A stretch of 64,000 bases of DNA from Buchnera aphidicola str. Ua (Uroleucon ambrosiae) (GTDB taxonomy: Bacteria; Pseudomonadota; Gammaproteobacteria; Enterobacterales; Enterobacteriaceae), in assembly GCF_000225465.1 (NCBI RefSeq), contig NC_017259.1, positions 248,001 through 312,000 on the forward strand, read 5' to 3'. Both the position numbers and the translations under genes were made by a program. Of this stretch, positions 39,346 to 50,321 are shown piece after piece (position 1 is the stretch's first letter; the number at the start of each line of letters is the position of its first letter). Under the pieces are notes generated by a model. That model searched no databases. It was not told the DNA's origin and saw only the letters and a list, made by a program, of their open reading frames with translations.

Positions 39346-40092
39346 CTAAGAACGTAGAACAATCATATAAAATCTAAATAAGTATATAATTAAAATAGAA
39401 AATAGCATATGTATGCTAATATTTAAAAGAAATAATGTAATATTTTTATTTATAACATGAATATAAGATAGTAAAAATACTGTTATAGAAAATTTTCCAA
39501 ATATCCAAAATAAAACACCTGGCCCTATTATTTTTATATATTTCCAAGATAAATATATACTCATCCTTATAGAATCTATTATATTATGTTTTTTAAAAGA
39601 TAAAATAATAGGTGATAAATGCAATGTTATTGATAATAATACTCCTGGTATAATAAATAAAACAAAGCCTAATTGAGTAATGATAGCAGTTAAAAAATTC
39701 AATATAAATAAACTAGGTAAAAGAGAAAAACGAGAACATATTAATGAAAATATTGAATCTTTTTCCATTTTAGATAAATATAAAATTAAAGTTATAATAC
39801 TGCTAATTAAAATAGTTTTACTTGCTAAAAAAGTAATCATTTTTATAATAGAATATTTAAATAATTCATGTTTTTCATATAAATTCATATTATTTATTAA
39901 TTCTAATAATGAATTTGCATTAATAAAATTATTATCATCTATTATAGATGAAATGTGTATATCTGGTCGAAATAACATTTCCATAAATATATTAAAACAT
40001 GTAATTAATATAGATATAAAAATAATGATTCTTATTTGTTTAGAAACAAAATAGTATGTATCATGATATAATTCACTGACCGTAATGGGCAT
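39346..40092 (-). CDS. yciC: Inner membrane protein YciC (UPF0259 family)
   Basis: This is a polytopic inner membrane protein of uncertain role. From ATG 40092 it has 248 residues (E. coli 247), beginning MPITVSELYHDTYYF, with AAGGAA upstream. The frame is open to 40134, but those residues lack homology. Six hydrophobic segments are visible; the best conserved is LFIIPGVLLSITLHLSPII. ompW and yciEFG between it and trpA in E. coli are gone. Confidence 0.9.
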   Translation of the reverse strand: MPITVSELYHDTYYFVSKQIRIIIFISILITCFNIFMEMLFRPDIHISSIIDDNNFINANSLLELINNMNLYEKHELFKYSIIKMITFLASKTILISSIITLILYLSKMEKDSIFSLICSRFSLLPSLFILNFLTAIITQLGFVLFIIPGVLLSITLHLSPIILSFKKHNIIDSIRMSIYLSWKYIKIIGPGVLFWIFGKFSITVFLLSYIHVINKNITLFLLNISIHMLFSILIIYLFRFYMIVLRS

Positions 40093-40194
40093 ATGTATAT
40101 TCCTTATAAATAATTTAATATGAAGATTACACATATTATTTTTTAGATACGTATTATTAATAACATAAAAAATTATATTTTCTTATAAATAATA

Positions 40195-41004
40195 TTATTG
40201 AAATTTAGTAGACAACTTTAATAGCTTAGTAAATTTTTTTATTTTTTTTATCATTTTTTCTTCTTGATGCAAATATTTTTCAATTATGTTTATAATAGCT
40301 GAACCGCATATTACACCAGATAAACCAGATGATATTGCTTTTTTTATTTGTATAGGATTAGAAATCCCAAAACCTTGTAATAAAGGAAGAGAATTATATT
40401 TTTTTATTCTTTTGATCAACTCTGGCGATAATAATGTTGTTGAATGATTTATCCCAGTTACTCCAGAACGAGATAATACATAAATATAACCTTTTGCATA
40501 TAAAGCAAGATTATATAAAAAATTATCGTCTGCATTTGGAGGACAAATAAAAATAGAATCAATGCGATATTTATTTGCAGTATGATAAAAAATTTTTGAT
40601 TCTTCAATGGGAACATCTGCTATAAGTACCGAATCTAATCCAGAATTAGAACATTGTAAATAAAAATTATCAATACCTTGATTATATACAAGATTAGCAT
40701 ATATTAAAATACCGATAGGTAAACTTATGTTTTCTTCGCGTATTTTTTTTAATATTTTAAAATATTTTAAAATATTTTGGTTTTGATCTAGAGCACGTAA
40801 ATTTGCTTTTTGGATAATTGGTCCATCTGCTAATGGATCTGAAAATGGAATACCAATTTCTAAAGCATCAGCCCCATTTTCAATTAAAATATTGATAATG
40901 TTTATTGAAATTTCTAAAGAAGGGTCTCCTAAAACTACAAAAGGAACAAAACATCCTTCTTTTAAAATAGCTAATTTATTAAACATGTTTAAATATCGAC
41001 TCAT
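40195..41004 (-). CDS. trpA: Tryptophan synthase alpha chain
   Basis: TrpA cleaves indole-3-glycerol phosphate and channels indole to TrpB. It has 269 residues (E. coli 268). The catalytic Glu is in [17 protein letters not shown], with the catalytic Asp in that block, and loop 6 has [18 protein letters not shown] aligns with the E. coli N-terminus, which fixes ATG 41004. The start overlaps the trpB 3' end by 26 bases. Confidence 0.98.
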   Translation of the reverse strand: MSRYLNMFNKLAILKEGCFVPFVVLGDPSLEISINIINILIENGADALEIGIPFSDPLADGPIIQKANLRALDQNQNILKYFKILKKIREENISLPIGILIYANLVYNQGIDNFYLQCSNSGLDSVLIADVPIEESKIFYHTANKYRIDSIFICPPNADDNFLYNLALYAKGYIYVLSRSGVTGINHSTTLLSPELIKRIKKYNSLPLLQGFGISNPIQIKKAISSGLSGVICGSAIINIIEKYLHQEEKMIKKIKKFTKLLKLSTKFQ

Positions 41005-42190
41005 TATATCTCTCTTTTTTTAAAAAATTGCGAACAGTAAAAATGTCTTTATCACCACGACCAGAGAGATTAACAACTAAAATTTGTTTCTTTCTAGGTT
41101 CTGCATTTATTATTTTTAATGCATATGCTAAAGCATGAGAAGATTCTAAAGCAGCAATAATACCTTCTTTTTGACATAATATTTGAAATGCATGTACTGC
41201 TTCTTTATCATTAATTGAAACATATTGAGCACGATTAATACTATTTAACCAAGCATGTTCAGGACCAACAGATGGAAAATCTAGTCCTGCGGATATTGAC
41301 CAAGAATTTTGAATTTGACCTTCTTCATTTTGCATTAAATGTGATTTCATACCGAAATAAATGCCAGTTCTACCATATTTTAATGGTGCACCATGTTTTC
41401 CCGTTTCAATTCCATAACCTGCTGGTTCTACGCCAATTAAATTCACTTTATCATCATGAATAAAATCTGAAAATATGCCAATGGCATTAGACCCACCACC
41501 TACACATGCAATAATTGAATCTGGTAAGTTTTTTTCATATTCTAAAATTTGCTGTTTTGTTTCTTGACCAATAATTCTTTGAAATTCGCGAACAATAGTA
41601 GGGTAAGGATGTGGACCAGCTGCAGTTCCAATCATATAATGAGATGTACTATAAGTATCGGACCAATCACGTAATGCTTCATTACATGCGTCTTTTAATG
41701 TACCTGAACCATTTTTTACTGGTATAACTTCCGCTCCCATTAATTTCATACGAAATACATTAGAATTTTGTCTTTTAATATCTTTAATTCCCATATAAAT
41801 TCTGCATTTTAAATTTAATAATGCACAAGTAATCGCAGTAGCTACACCATGTTGTCCAGCTCCAGTTTCTGCAATAATTTCCTTTTTTTTCATTTTAGTA
41901 GCTAATAAAGCTTGCCCTAAAACTTGATTAGTTTTATGTGCTCCTCCATGTAATAAATCTTCTCTTTTAAGATATAGACGAGTATTTGTACCCTTAGTTA
42001 AATTTTTACACAAAGTTAATGGAGTAGGTCTACCCGCGTAATTTTTTAATAAATCATTAAGTTTTTTTTTAAATGCAGAACTATTTTGAGCAGAAACAAA
42101 GGTTTTTTCTAATTGCAATAAAGCTGGCATTAATATTTGCGGGACAAACATACCCCCAAATTTACCAAAATAAGGATGAATTAACGTCAT
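40979..42190 (-). CDS. trpB: Tryptophan synthase beta chain
   Basis: TrpB joins indole and serine with PLP. It has 403 residues (E. coli 397). The PLP Lys is in GGAHKTNQ, with [10 protein letters not shown] and the Gly-rich phosphate loop [10 protein letters not shown]. The C-terminus runs about six residues past the E. coli end, which creates the overlap with trpA. Confidence 0.98.
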   Translation of the reverse strand: MTLIHPYFGKFGGMFVPQILMPALLQLEKTFVSAQNSSAFKKKLNDLLKNYAGRPTPLTLCKNLTKGTNTRLYLKREDLLHGGAHKTNQVLGQALLATKMKKKEIIAETGAGQHGVATAITCALLNLKCRIYMGIKDIKRQNSNVFRMKLMGAEVIPVKNGSGTLKDACNEALRDWSDTYSTSHYMIGTAAGPHPYPTIVREFQRIIGQETKQQILEYEKNLPDSIIACVGGGSNAIGIFSDFIHDDKVNLIGVEPAGYGIETGKHGAPLKYGRTGIYFGMKSHLMQNEEGQIQNSWSISAGLDFPSVGPEHAWLNSINRAQYVSINDKEAVHAFQILCQKEGIIAALESSHALAYALKIINAEPRKKQILVVNLSGRGDKDIFTVRNFLKKERYNESIFKHV

Positions 42191-42225
42191 TTCATGTTTC
42201 CTAGATAAAACAAGTATAAAATATA

Positions 42226-43599
42226 TTAATAATATCGTAATTTTTGAAAAATTAATTCAATTTTTTTAGGGTCTTTAATTCCTGGAGAAATTTCTACACC
42301 AGAGTTAAAATCTAAACCTGAACAATTTAGAAAAGATGCTTGCATCACATTATCTATATTTATTCCACCTGCTAGAATAACATTATCTAAAATACTATTT
42401 TTTAAAATAGACCAATTAAAAGATATATTACTCCCCCCAACATAAGAATCAAATACATACATATTGACATTATTTAAATTACGAATTGGTAACATACAAG
42501 TAATAGAGAAAGCTTTCCAAATTTTTATTGTTTTTGGTAATGTTTTCCTTAACATATTAATATATTCTTGATTTTCATCACCATGTAATTGAATTGCATA
42601 TAAGGAAAGTTCTTGAGCGATATGAGAAATTATTTGAATATTTTCATTTTGAAATATTCCAATATATCTTAATTGACTATTTTTAATAATTTTTTTTGCA
42701 ATTTGGCAAGTAATATAACGCGGAGAATTTTGCACAAAAATAAGTCCACCATAAATTGCACCATATTTTTCAACATATTTTACATCAATATTACGAGTTA
42801 ATCCGCAAACTTTATTATTACCTAAAATTATAGAACGTACACCTATCTCTAAATTTTTTTGAGACATTAAATGAGAACCAATTAAAAAACCATCTACAAA
42901 TTTACTTAGTTCTCTAATTTGAGAATATTTAGTAATACCAGACTCACTAATAATTATTTTATTTTTAATTTTATTCTTTTGAATTATTGATGCTAATATA
43001 CGAGTACGATTTAAATTAATTGATAAATCATGTAAATTTCGATTATTAATTCCAATAATATCAGCATTTAATTTCAGAGCGCGTTGTAATTCTTGTGCAT
43101 TATTTACTTCAGTTAATATACTCATATTTAATTGTTTTGCTGTAATTGCTAACTCTTTATATTTTTCATCATTTAATATAGATAACATTAATAAAATAGC
43201 ATCTGCATGATAATATCTAGCTAAATAAATTTGATATACATCAATAAAAAAATCTTTGCATAAAATAGGTTGAGTAATATGTTCGCGCACCATATTAATA
43301 AATTTTAAATTTCCATGAAAGTATTTTTCATCTGTAAGTACTGAAACAGCAGAAGCATATTTTTTATAAATATTAGCAATTTTTAATATATTAAAATTAT
43401 TTCGAATTATACCTAAAGAAGGAGAAGTTTTTTTACATTCTAATATAAAACATGGTTTTTTTTGTTTTAAAGCATAAAAAAAATCACGTGTTTGTGTATT
43501 AATTTTGTTTTGAAAAGTCATTAATGGTTGTATTTTTTTTTGAATTATAATCCAAGATCGTTTATCTTGTATAATTTTTTCAAGTATTGTTTCTTGCAT
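42226..43599 (-). CDS. trpC: Bifunctional indole-3-glycerol phosphate synthase / phosphoribosylanthranilate isomerase
   Basis: It performs the two steps between TrpD and TrpA. It has 457 residues (E. coli 453). The N-terminal IGPS barrel has [20 protein letters not shown] and ISESGI; the C-terminal PRAI barrel has KVCGLTR and VILAGGI. Fusion of both domains is the enterobacterial form. It overlaps trpD by 20 bases. Confidence 0.98.
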   Translation of the reverse strand: MQETILEKIIQDKRSWIIIQKKIQPLMTFQNKINTQTRDFFYALKQKKPCFILECKKTSPSLGIIRNNFNILKIANIYKKYASAVSVLTDEKYFHGNLKFINMVREHITQPILCKDFFIDVYQIYLARYYHADAILLMLSILNDEKYKELAITAKQLNMSILTEVNNAQELQRALKLNADIIGINNRNLHDLSINLNRTRILASIIQKNKIKNKIIISESGITKYSQIRELSKFVDGFLIGSHLMSQKNLEIGVRSIILGNNKVCGLTRNIDVKYVEKYGAIYGGLIFVQNSPRYITCQIAKKIIKNSQLRYIGIFQNENIQIISHIAQELSLYAIQLHGDENQEYINMLRKTLPKTIKIWKAFSITCMLPIRNLNNVNMYVFDSYVGGSNISFNWSILKNSILDNVILAGGINIDNVMQASFLNCSGLDFNSGVEISPGIKDPKKIELIFQKLRYY

Positions 43600-44608
43600 G
43601 TTGATCTTCTTTTAGCATATTAGCAATATTTTTTATATTTTTGTATACTATTCCACTTCTAATTTTATTTAATGCTAACTGAGTGTTTTCTTTTAAATTA
43701 TCATGCCCAAAAACTTTAAACACCATAGCTACATTCGCTGCTATTAATTCTTCATCTAATCTATTTCCCTTTCCTTGCATAATTTTTTTTATAATATGAT
43801 AATTTTCTTCAATAGAGTTAATTTGAGATATTGTTCTAGAATGAGTCTCCAAACCAAAATTTTTTGATGTTAATTCATATGAATATATTTTCTGATTTAA
43901 TAGTTCAGATACATACGTTATACCACATAAAGTAACTTCATCAGTATTATTACTATTCAGTACTATAGCTCGTTTATATTTTAAAATTTTTAAAATTTTA
44001 ATAACAGGATCAATTAATTTTTTATTATAAACACCAATCACAGTTAGAGGAGGTTTAGCAGGATTTAAAAATGGTCCTAATAAATTAAAAATAGTTTTAA
44101 TTTTTAAAGATTTTCGTACATTATTAGAATATTTAAAACCGTTATGATATTGAGGTGCAAATAAAAAACAAATATTCCATTTTTCTAGTATTTGTAAAGA
44201 TTTTTCTAAAGATGAATCAAAATGAATATGAAATTTATTTAAAAGATCAGAAGATCCTGATTTGCTTGAAATGGCTTTATTACAATGTTTAACAATTTTA
44301 AAACCACATGCTGCAGCAACAAAAGCACTGGCAGTCGAAATATTAATAGTGTTATTAATATCGCCACCTGTTCCTACTATATCAGAAAACATGTAGTTAA
44401 GTTTTGGAAAATATTTCATTTTTTCTAAACATGCGTATATTGCTCCTATGATTTCGTCAATAGATTCCCCTCTTATGCGCATAGCTGTTAATATAGAAGC
44501 TAATTGTATTTCTGTGATATGACCAGAAGAAATTAACTTAAATAATTCATAACTTTCTTGTTGACTTAATAACTTTGAATCATAAATTTTATTCAAAATA
44601 TTTTGCAT
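43580..44608 (-). CDS. trpD: Anthranilate phosphoribosyltransferase
   Basis: TrpD adds phosphoribose to anthranilate. It has 342 residues and aligns only with the C-terminal part of the E. coli TrpGD fusion (531 aa), starting at QNILNKIYDSKLLSQQES. DIVGTGGD, STASAFVAAACG and SSKSGSSDLL are kept. The glutaminase domain is absent; in many Buchnera trpEG sits on plasmids or elsewhere, and trpE is not in this window. Confidence 0.97.
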   Translation of the reverse strand: MQNILNKIYDSKLLSQQESYELFKLISSGHITEIQLASILTAMRIRGESIDEIIGAIYACLEKMKYFPKLNYMFSDIVGTGGDINNTINISTASAFVAAACGFKIVKHCNKAISSKSGSSDLLNKFHIHFDSSLEKSLQILEKWNICFLFAPQYHNGFKYSNNVRKSLKIKTIFNLLGPFLNPAKPPLTVIGVYNKKLIDPVIKILKILKYKRAIVLNSNNTDEVTLCGITYVSELLNQKIYSYELTSKNFGLETHSRTISQINSIEENYHIIKKIMQGKGNRLDEELIAANVAMVFKVFGHDNLKENTQLALNKIRSGIVYKNIKNIANMLKEDQHARNNT

Positions 44609-44839
44609 TAATCACCTTTAAAAGTTTTAAAATATTAATTTTATTAAATATAATATTTTTAAATTTATCTTTTGAAAAATTTAACAATAATCTATTGATA
44701 TAAATAATTCAATTTAAATTTATAAACTTTTTTTATAAAACTTTATAAAAAATTTTAATATTAATAGAATAAAAACATAACTATTATTTGAAAAATATAA
44801 TTTATATTAGATTTTTTTATTATTTAAGGAGTTTTGTAA
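44609..44839. other. Divergent region trpD/yedA
   Basis: This is 231 bases of AT-rich DNA that should carry the trpDCBA and yedA promoters. I see no leader peptide with Trp codons, no attenuator and no trp operator palindrome. AAGGAG at 44826-44831 is the yedA ribosome-binding site. Confidence 0.5.
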
Positions 44840-45724
44840 ATGAATACAATATTAATTGTAATATTATTTGCTTTAGTGACTATAACTTGGGGAACGACAT
44901 GGTTCGCAATGAAAATTGCAATAGAAACTATTCCCCCATTTTTTGCTACTGGAATACGTTTTTTATCAGCATCTCCATTATTAATCACCATTGCTTATTA
45001 TACAAAAACTCCTCTTTTATTTCCGTATGGACAAAGATGGTTTCAATTTTTTATTTCAATTTTTTATTTTTCCATACCCTTTACTTTAATGTTATATGGA
45101 GGAATGTATGTCAGTTCTTCAATAGCTTCAGTGATATTTTCTAATATGCCAGTTGCTGTATTAACAATATCATTATTATATTTTAAAAACAAAATATATT
45201 TAACTCAAAAAATAGGTATATTAATTTCTTTAATTACATTATTAATCATTCTGTTATTAGAATTAAAATCACAATATTTTTTTCAATGGAAGGGAATTTT
45301 AGCTTTACTTATTGCTTTATTTAGTCATGCTATTATTTATTCTGAATGTCAGAGAAAATGTTATAATGTATCTGTGATTACTTTTAATGCTTTACCATCT
45401 TTATTATCTGGCATATTCTTATCAACAATATCTTGGTTTATAGAACATCCTCATATTGAAAATTTTTCTAATAAATCTATTATAGCTGTATTTTACCTTG
45501 GAAATTTTTCTGGAATTTTTGGAATTTTATCATATTTTTATTTACAAAAAAAAATTAATACATTTTATGCTTCTACAGTTTTTTTAATTTTTCCAATAAT
45601 TTCAATATGTTTAGAGTATTATCTTAATCAACAAACAATATCATTGTGTAAAATATGGTTTATTTTTCCATTACTTTTAGGAATATTATTAACTTTAATT
45701 CCATTTCATAATGAAAAAATATAA
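44840..45724 (+). CDS. yedA: EamA/DMT-family transporter
   Basis: This is a ten-helix drug/metabolite transporter with two EamA repeats. It has 294 residues (E. coli YedA 306). The N-terminal [18 protein letters not shown] and FLSA motifs are typical. It has a strong Shine-Dalgarno sequence and lies next to the trp genes, where trpE would be in E. coli. An amino acid or metabolite export role is possible but not shown. The symbol follows resemblance and its use in related Buchnera. Confidence 0.8.
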   Translation: MNTILIVILFALVTITWGTTWFAMKIAIETIPPFFATGIRFLSASPLLITIAYYTKTPLLFPYGQRWFQFFISIFYFSIPFTLMLYGGMYVSSSIASVIFSNMPVAVLTISLLYFKNKIYLTQKIGILISLITLLIILLLELKSQYFFQWKGILALLIALFSHAIIYSECQRKCYNVSVITFNALPSLLSGIFLSTISWFIEHPHIENFSNKSIIAVFYLGNFSGIFGILSYFYLQKKINTFYASTVFLIFPIISICLEYYLNQQTISLCKIWFIFPLLLGILLTLIPFHNEKI

Positions 45725-45734
45725 GGTCTTATAA

Positions 45735-46484
45735 ATGAGCGAAAAAATACAAAAATTTTTATCTCATTTAGGATATGCTTCACGTCGGGGTATTGAAAAA
45801 ATGATTTTAAATGAAAGTATATCTCTTAATGGTAAAAAAGTTATTATAGGACAACGTGTAAATTGTAAAAATCCTGGACAAATTATAATAAAAGGAAAAA
45901 TGATCTCTATAAAAAACAATAAATTTAAAACTAAAGTAATTTTATATAATAAACCTGAAGGAGAAATTTGTACTAAACATGATACAAAAAATCGTAATAC
46001 TGTATTTAATAAATTACCATTATTAGATATAAATAGATGGGTTAGTGTTGGTAGATTAGATATTAATACTACAGGATTATTATTATTCACAAATAATGGT
46101 CATTTAGCTAATAAACTTATGCATCCTAAAAATAACATAGAAAGAGAATATTATATTCGTGTTTTTGGAAACGTTGATAATAAAATAATAAATATTTTAA
46201 AGCATGGAGTTAAAATTAAAACTGGTTATGCTGCATTTAAAAGTATAGAACCTATGCATAATAGAATATTATCTCAAAATAAATGGTTTAAAGCTGTATT
46301 ATGTGAAGGAAAAAATCGTGAAATTAGATATATGTGGCAAAAAGTTAAATGTCAAGTTAATCGTTTAATTAGAGTGCGATATGGAAATATTGTTTTGCCT
46401 AAAACATTAAAACCAGGACATTGGATAAAAGTAAATTCTGTATTATTAGATCATTTATTTAAATTAACATCTTTTCAAGAATGA
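45735..46484 (+). CDS. rluB: 23S rRNA pseudouridine(2605) synthase RluB
   Basis: RluB makes pseudouridine 2605 in 23S rRNA. It has 249 residues; E. coli RluB has 291, with a longer basic tail. An S4 RNA-binding domain (KIQKFLSHLGYASRRGIEKMI) is followed by the catalytic Asp in GRLDINTTGLLLFTN and GKNREIRYMW. It starts 10 bases after yedA. Confidence 0.93.
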   Translation: MSEKIQKFLSHLGYASRRGIEKMILNESISLNGKKVIIGQRVNCKNPGQIIIKGKMISIKNNKFKTKVILYNKPEGEICTKHDTKNRNTVFNKLPLLDINRWVSVGRLDINTTGLLLFTNNGHLANKLMHPKNNIEREYYIRVFGNVDNKIINILKHGVKIKTGYAAFKSIEPMHNRILSQNKWFKAVLCEGKNREIRYMWQKVKCQVNRLIRVRYGNIVLPKTLKPGHWIKVNSVLLDHLFKLTSFQE

Positions 46485-46568
46485 AATCAAAATTATTACA
46501 ATATTAATCTATGTTTTTATATTTATATTCAATATAAAATTTTCTATCTTTTTAAAAAGGTTTATTTT

Positions 46569-47567
46569 GTGAATTTACTTATTAACTATGAATTATTTTT
46601 AGCAAAAATTGTTACATGGATTGCAATTAGTTTTTCTATATTAATATTATTTAATATAATTAAAAAAAATAAAACAAATAATAAAAGTATATTAAATATT
46701 ACTTTACTTCAAAATAATTATGAAAAAATAAAAAACAATATTTTGTTATCTAAAATGACAAAATTTGAAAAAAAAATATGGTTAAAAAAAGAAAAAAATA
46801 AAGACAAAAAAATATTTCAAAATAAAACATTATATGTTTTAGATTTTAAGGGTGATGTATATGCCAATCAAGTATTAGGATTACGAGAAGAAATATCTGC
46901 TATACTTTCAGTTGCAAATAAACATGATGCAGTTTTATTGAGATTAGAAAGTTGTGGAGGTGTCATTCATGGATATGGATTAGCTGCGGCACAATTACAG
47001 AGATTACGTCAAAGAGGAATATATTTAATTGTATCTATAGATAAAATTGCAGCGAGTGGAGGATATATGATGGCATGTGTAGCAGATTATATTGTTTCAG
47101 CTCCATTTGCAATAGTAGGTTCTATTGGTGTAGTAGGTCAAATACCTAATTTTAATAAATTATTAAAAAAACATAACATAGATATTGAATTACATACTGC
47201 AGGAGATTATAAACGTACTTTAACAATGTTTGGAAATAATACAGAAGAAACGCGTAATAAATTTTGTGAAGAATTAAATACAACACACATACTTTTTAAA
47301 AATTTTATTAAAGATATGAGACCTTCTTTAAATATTGAAGATGTATCTAATGGAGAGCATTGGTTTGGAACAATGGCTTTAAAGAAAAAATTAGTCGATC
47401 AAATTAGTACTAGTGATGATATATTAATCGCTAAAATGCAAGAATATACTTTATTAAGTATTAAATATGTCTACCATAAAACAATATTAGAACACTTTAC
47501 TTCATTAATATCTGATAAAATTGAAAAAATTTTATTAAAAATATTTTTTTATAGATATTATTTATAA
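46569..47567 (+). CDS. sohB: Probable inner membrane protease SohB
   Basis: SohB is a signal-peptide-peptidase-like serine protease. It has 332 residues (E. coli 349). One N-terminal membrane segment (about 13-28) is followed by a Lys-rich linker and the S49 domain with the catalytic Ser in KIAASGGYMMACVAD and Lys in AGDYKRTLTMFG. The start is GTG 46569 with AAAAGG upstream. It precedes topA as in E. coli, with yciN lost. Confidence 0.94.
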   Translation: MNLLINYELFLAKIVTWIAISFSILILFNIIKKNKTNNKSILNITLLQNNYEKIKNNILLSKMTKFEKKIWLKKEKNKDKKIFQNKTLYVLDFKGDVYANQVLGLREEISAILSVANKHDAVLLRLESCGGVIHGYGLAAAQLQRLRQRGIYLIVSIDKIAASGGYMMACVADYIVSAPFAIVGSIGVVGQIPNFNKLLKKHNIDIELHTAGDYKRTLTMFGNNTEETRNKFCEELNTTHILFKNFIKDMRPSLNIEDVSNGEHWFGTMALKKKLVDQISTSDDILIAKMQEYTLLSIKYVYHKTILEHFTSLISDKIEKILLKIFFYRYYL

Positions 47568-47668
47568 TTTTTAAAAAATAATTTTATTAAATGAAAATAT
47601 TAAGTAAGTTGATTTTATTTTATTGTAGTTTCAATCGATATTATTTAATATGATTTATGGATAAAAAT

Positions 47669-50257
47669 ATGTCAAAATCGCTTGTTATAGTAGAATCTCC
47701 AGCAAAAGCAAAAACTATTAATAAATATTTAGGTAATGAATATATAGTTAAATCTAGCATAGGACATGTACGAGATTTAATCACTAGAAAATTTAAAAAA
47801 CCAACGCATAAAAGTCAAAAATATAGTCAATCTTATTCTTTGAATAATAAGCAAAAAACATATTTTATTGAGAATATCGGAATTGATCCTTATAAAGATT
47901 GGAAAGCTGAATATAGTATTTTACCAGGTAAAGAAAAAATAATTTCTGAATTAAAAAATATTGCTCATAAAGTTGATCATATATATCTTGCTACAGATTT
48001 AGATCGAGAAGGAGAAGCTATAGCTTGGCATTTAAAAGAAGTTATAGGAGGTGATTCTACAAAATTTAGTCGTGTAGTATTTAATGAAATTACTAAACAT
48101 GCTATTAAAAAAGCATTTAAAAATATTACTAAAATCAATATGCATCGAGTGCATGCACAACAAGCACGTCGATTTATGGATCGAATTGTAGGATATATGA
48201 TTTCCCCATTATTATGGGAAAAAATTTCTAGAGGTTTATCTGCAGGACGTGTTCAATCAGTAGCAGTGCGCATCATAGCAGAACGTGAAGATATTATAAA
48301 AAAATTTATACCTGAGGAGTATTGGAAATTAAATGTATCTTTTGTGTTAAAAAATCAGAATAAAATTATTATGGATGTAACACATTTTAATAATAAAAAA
48401 TTTCGTCCTAATAATCAAAATGAACTAAATATAGCAATAGAAGAAATTAAAAAATCATCATTTTTTATTAAAAAATTTGAGAAAAAAATAATTTATAAAC
48501 AAGCACCTGCACCATTCATTACTGCTACTTTACAGCAGTCTGCTAGCTTAATTTTAGGATTTAGTGTAAAAAAAACAATGTTTTTAGCACAAAAGTTATA
48601 TGAAGAAGGTTATATTACATATATAAGAACTGATTCTTGTTATTTGAGTCTTAATGCCATTAACAAAGTACGAAAATATATTAAAAAATTTTATGGCGAT
48701 GCTTATCTTTCTAATAAATATTACATTCATACTAACAAAAAACATTCTCAAGAAGCTCATGAAGCTATCCGGCCTTCAGATATTAAAGTCAAAAATATTA
48801 ATACAAATACTATAAACTTAGATGCAGAAAAATTATATCTATTAATTTGGAATCAATTTATAGCATCACAAATGAAACCAGCTCAATATCAATTTATAAC
48901 TATCAAAATTTTTTCACATTTATTTCAATTACAAAAACAGTTAAAAATTGTTTTATTTGATGGTTGGACTAAAATGTTCAAAGAAAAAAATGAGAATATT
49001 ACTCAAATACCAATTATAGATATAGGTAGTATATTAAATATAGATAATATTATTATTAATCAAAAATTTACTAAACCTTTACCTCGTTTTACAGAAGCAT
49101 CATTAGTTCGTGAATTAGAAAAAAAGGGGATTGGAAGACCATCTACTTACTCGGTAATTACATCAAAAATACAAGAACGTGGATATGTAACAATTAAAAA
49201 AAATAAATTTTATGCAGAAAAAATGGGATCAATATTAACCATACGATTAAAAAAAAGTTTTAGTAATTTAATTGATTACAATTTTACTGCTAATATGGAA
49301 AAAAAACTTGATCAAATTGCAGAAAATAAACTTAGTTGGATCAACGTGTTAAATTCTTTTTTTAAAGATTTTTCTGAAAAATTAGATCAAGCTAAAAAAA
49401 ATCCAGAAGAAGGTGGAATGGAATTAAATAATATCGTTTTTACTTCTATTAAATGCCCTACTTGTTTTAAAAAAATGGGAATAAAAAATGCTATTACTGG
49501 TGTATTTTTAAGCTGTTTAGGATATCAAGATAATCTTAAAAAACGTTGTAAACAAACTATAAATCTTATTCCATTAAATGATGTTCTTAAAAAAAAACAA
49601 AATAATGAAGTTACATCAGGTTTTACTAAACTAATTAATAAATGCGAAAAATGCAATATGTTTATGGACAGTTATTTTATTAATAAAAATATTCAATTGC
49701 ATATTTGTATTAATAATCCTAGTTGTATTGGTTATAAAGTTGAAAAAGGAAATTTTAAAATCCCTATTTGGCTATCTAAAACTGTTGAATGTGACAAATG
49801 TTATAGTAATATGCTGTTAAAAAAGGGTCCATTTGGAAAATTTTTTATATGTGTTAACATAAAATGCAAAAATACAAGAAAAATTTTACCTAATGGTGAA
49901 ATATCTGATCCAAAATTAGAACCTATTCCATTTCCAGAATTATTATGTAAAAAATCTAATGCATCTTTTGTTTTAAGAGAAGGTGTTTCTGGTATTTTTT
50001 TTGCTGCAAGTACTTTTCCTAAATCACGGGAAACTAGATCTCCGTTTATAGAAGAACTAGCTAAATTTCAATATTTATTACCTAAAAAAATATATTATTT
50101 ATCAAAAGCTCCTATCGTTGATGATAAAGGCAATAAGACTATAGTTTGTTTTAATAGAAAAAATAAAGAATATTATGTTACTTCTAAAAAAAAAGGAAAG
50201 TTTACAGGTTGGTCAGCAGTGTTTATAAAAAATAAATGGTGTGTTATAAATCAATAA
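47669..50257 (+). CDS. topA: DNA topoisomerase I
   Basis: TopA relaxes negative supercoils. ATG 47669 gives 862 residues (E. coli 865); MSKSLVIVESPAKAKTI aligns with E. coli MGKALVIVESP. ATG 47657 would add four residues. The toprim domain (LATDLDREGEA), catalytic Tyr318 in YITYIRTDS, SAGRVQSVAVR, and three C-terminal Cys4 zinc ribbons (CPTC, CEKC and CDKC starts) are intact, unlike in many reduced genomes. Convergent with suhB. Confidence 0.97.
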   Translation: MSKSLVIVESPAKAKTINKYLGNEYIVKSSIGHVRDLITRKFKKPTHKSQKYSQSYSLNNKQKTYFIENIGIDPYKDWKAEYSILPGKEKIISELKNIAHKVDHIYLATDLDREGEAIAWHLKEVIGGDSTKFSRVVFNEITKHAIKKAFKNITKINMHRVHAQQARRFMDRIVGYMISPLLWEKISRGLSAGRVQSVAVRIIAEREDIIKKFIPEEYWKLNVSFVLKNQNKIIMDVTHFNNKKFRPNNQNELNIAIEEIKKSSFFIKKFEKKIIYKQAPAPFITATLQQSASLILGFSVKKTMFLAQKLYEEGYITYIRTDSCYLSLNAINKVRKYIKKFYGDAYLSNKYYIHTNKKHSQEAHEAIRPSDIKVKNINTNTINLDAEKLYLLIWNQFIASQMKPAQYQFITIKIFSHLFQLQKQLKIVLFDGWTKMFKEKNENITQIPIIDIGSILNIDNIIINQKFTKPLPRFTEASLVRELEKKGIGRPSTYSVITSKIQERGYVTIKKNKFYAEKMGSILTIRLKKSFSNLIDYNFTANMEKKLDQIAENKLSWINVLNSFFKDFSEKLDQAKKNPEEGGMELNNIVFTSIKCPTCFKKMGIKNAITGVFLSCLGYQDNLKKRCKQTINLIPLNDVLKKKQNNEVTSGFTKLINKCEKCNMFMDSYFINKNIQLHICINNPSCIGYKVEKGNFKIPIWLSKTVECDKCYSNMLLKKGPFGKFFICVNIKCKNTRKILPNGEISDPKLEPIPFPELLCKKSNASFVLREGVSGIFFAASTFPKSRETRSPFIEELAKFQYLLPKKIYYLSKAPIVDDKGNKTIVCFNRKNKEYYVTSKKKGKFTGWSAVFIKNKWCVINQ

Positions 50258-50290
50258 TATATTTAATTTTAAAAATATAAAAAATCAAAA

Positions 50291-50321
50291 TATCATTTTT
50301 AATTTATGTTTAAAAATGATA
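50291..50321. terminator. Bidirectional terminator-like hairpin, topA/suhB
   Basis: A 12-bp perfect stem (50291-50302 with 50310-50321) with a 7-base loop lies between convergent genes. On the minus strand it is followed by TTTTGATTTTTTA. Its right arm overlaps the end of suhB. Confidence 0.5.

Noticed and set aside
44788-45144. A 118-codon frame overlapping the start of yedA
   Set aside because: It is out of frame with the well-supported DMT transporter, has no homology I recognise and lacks a ribosome-binding site.
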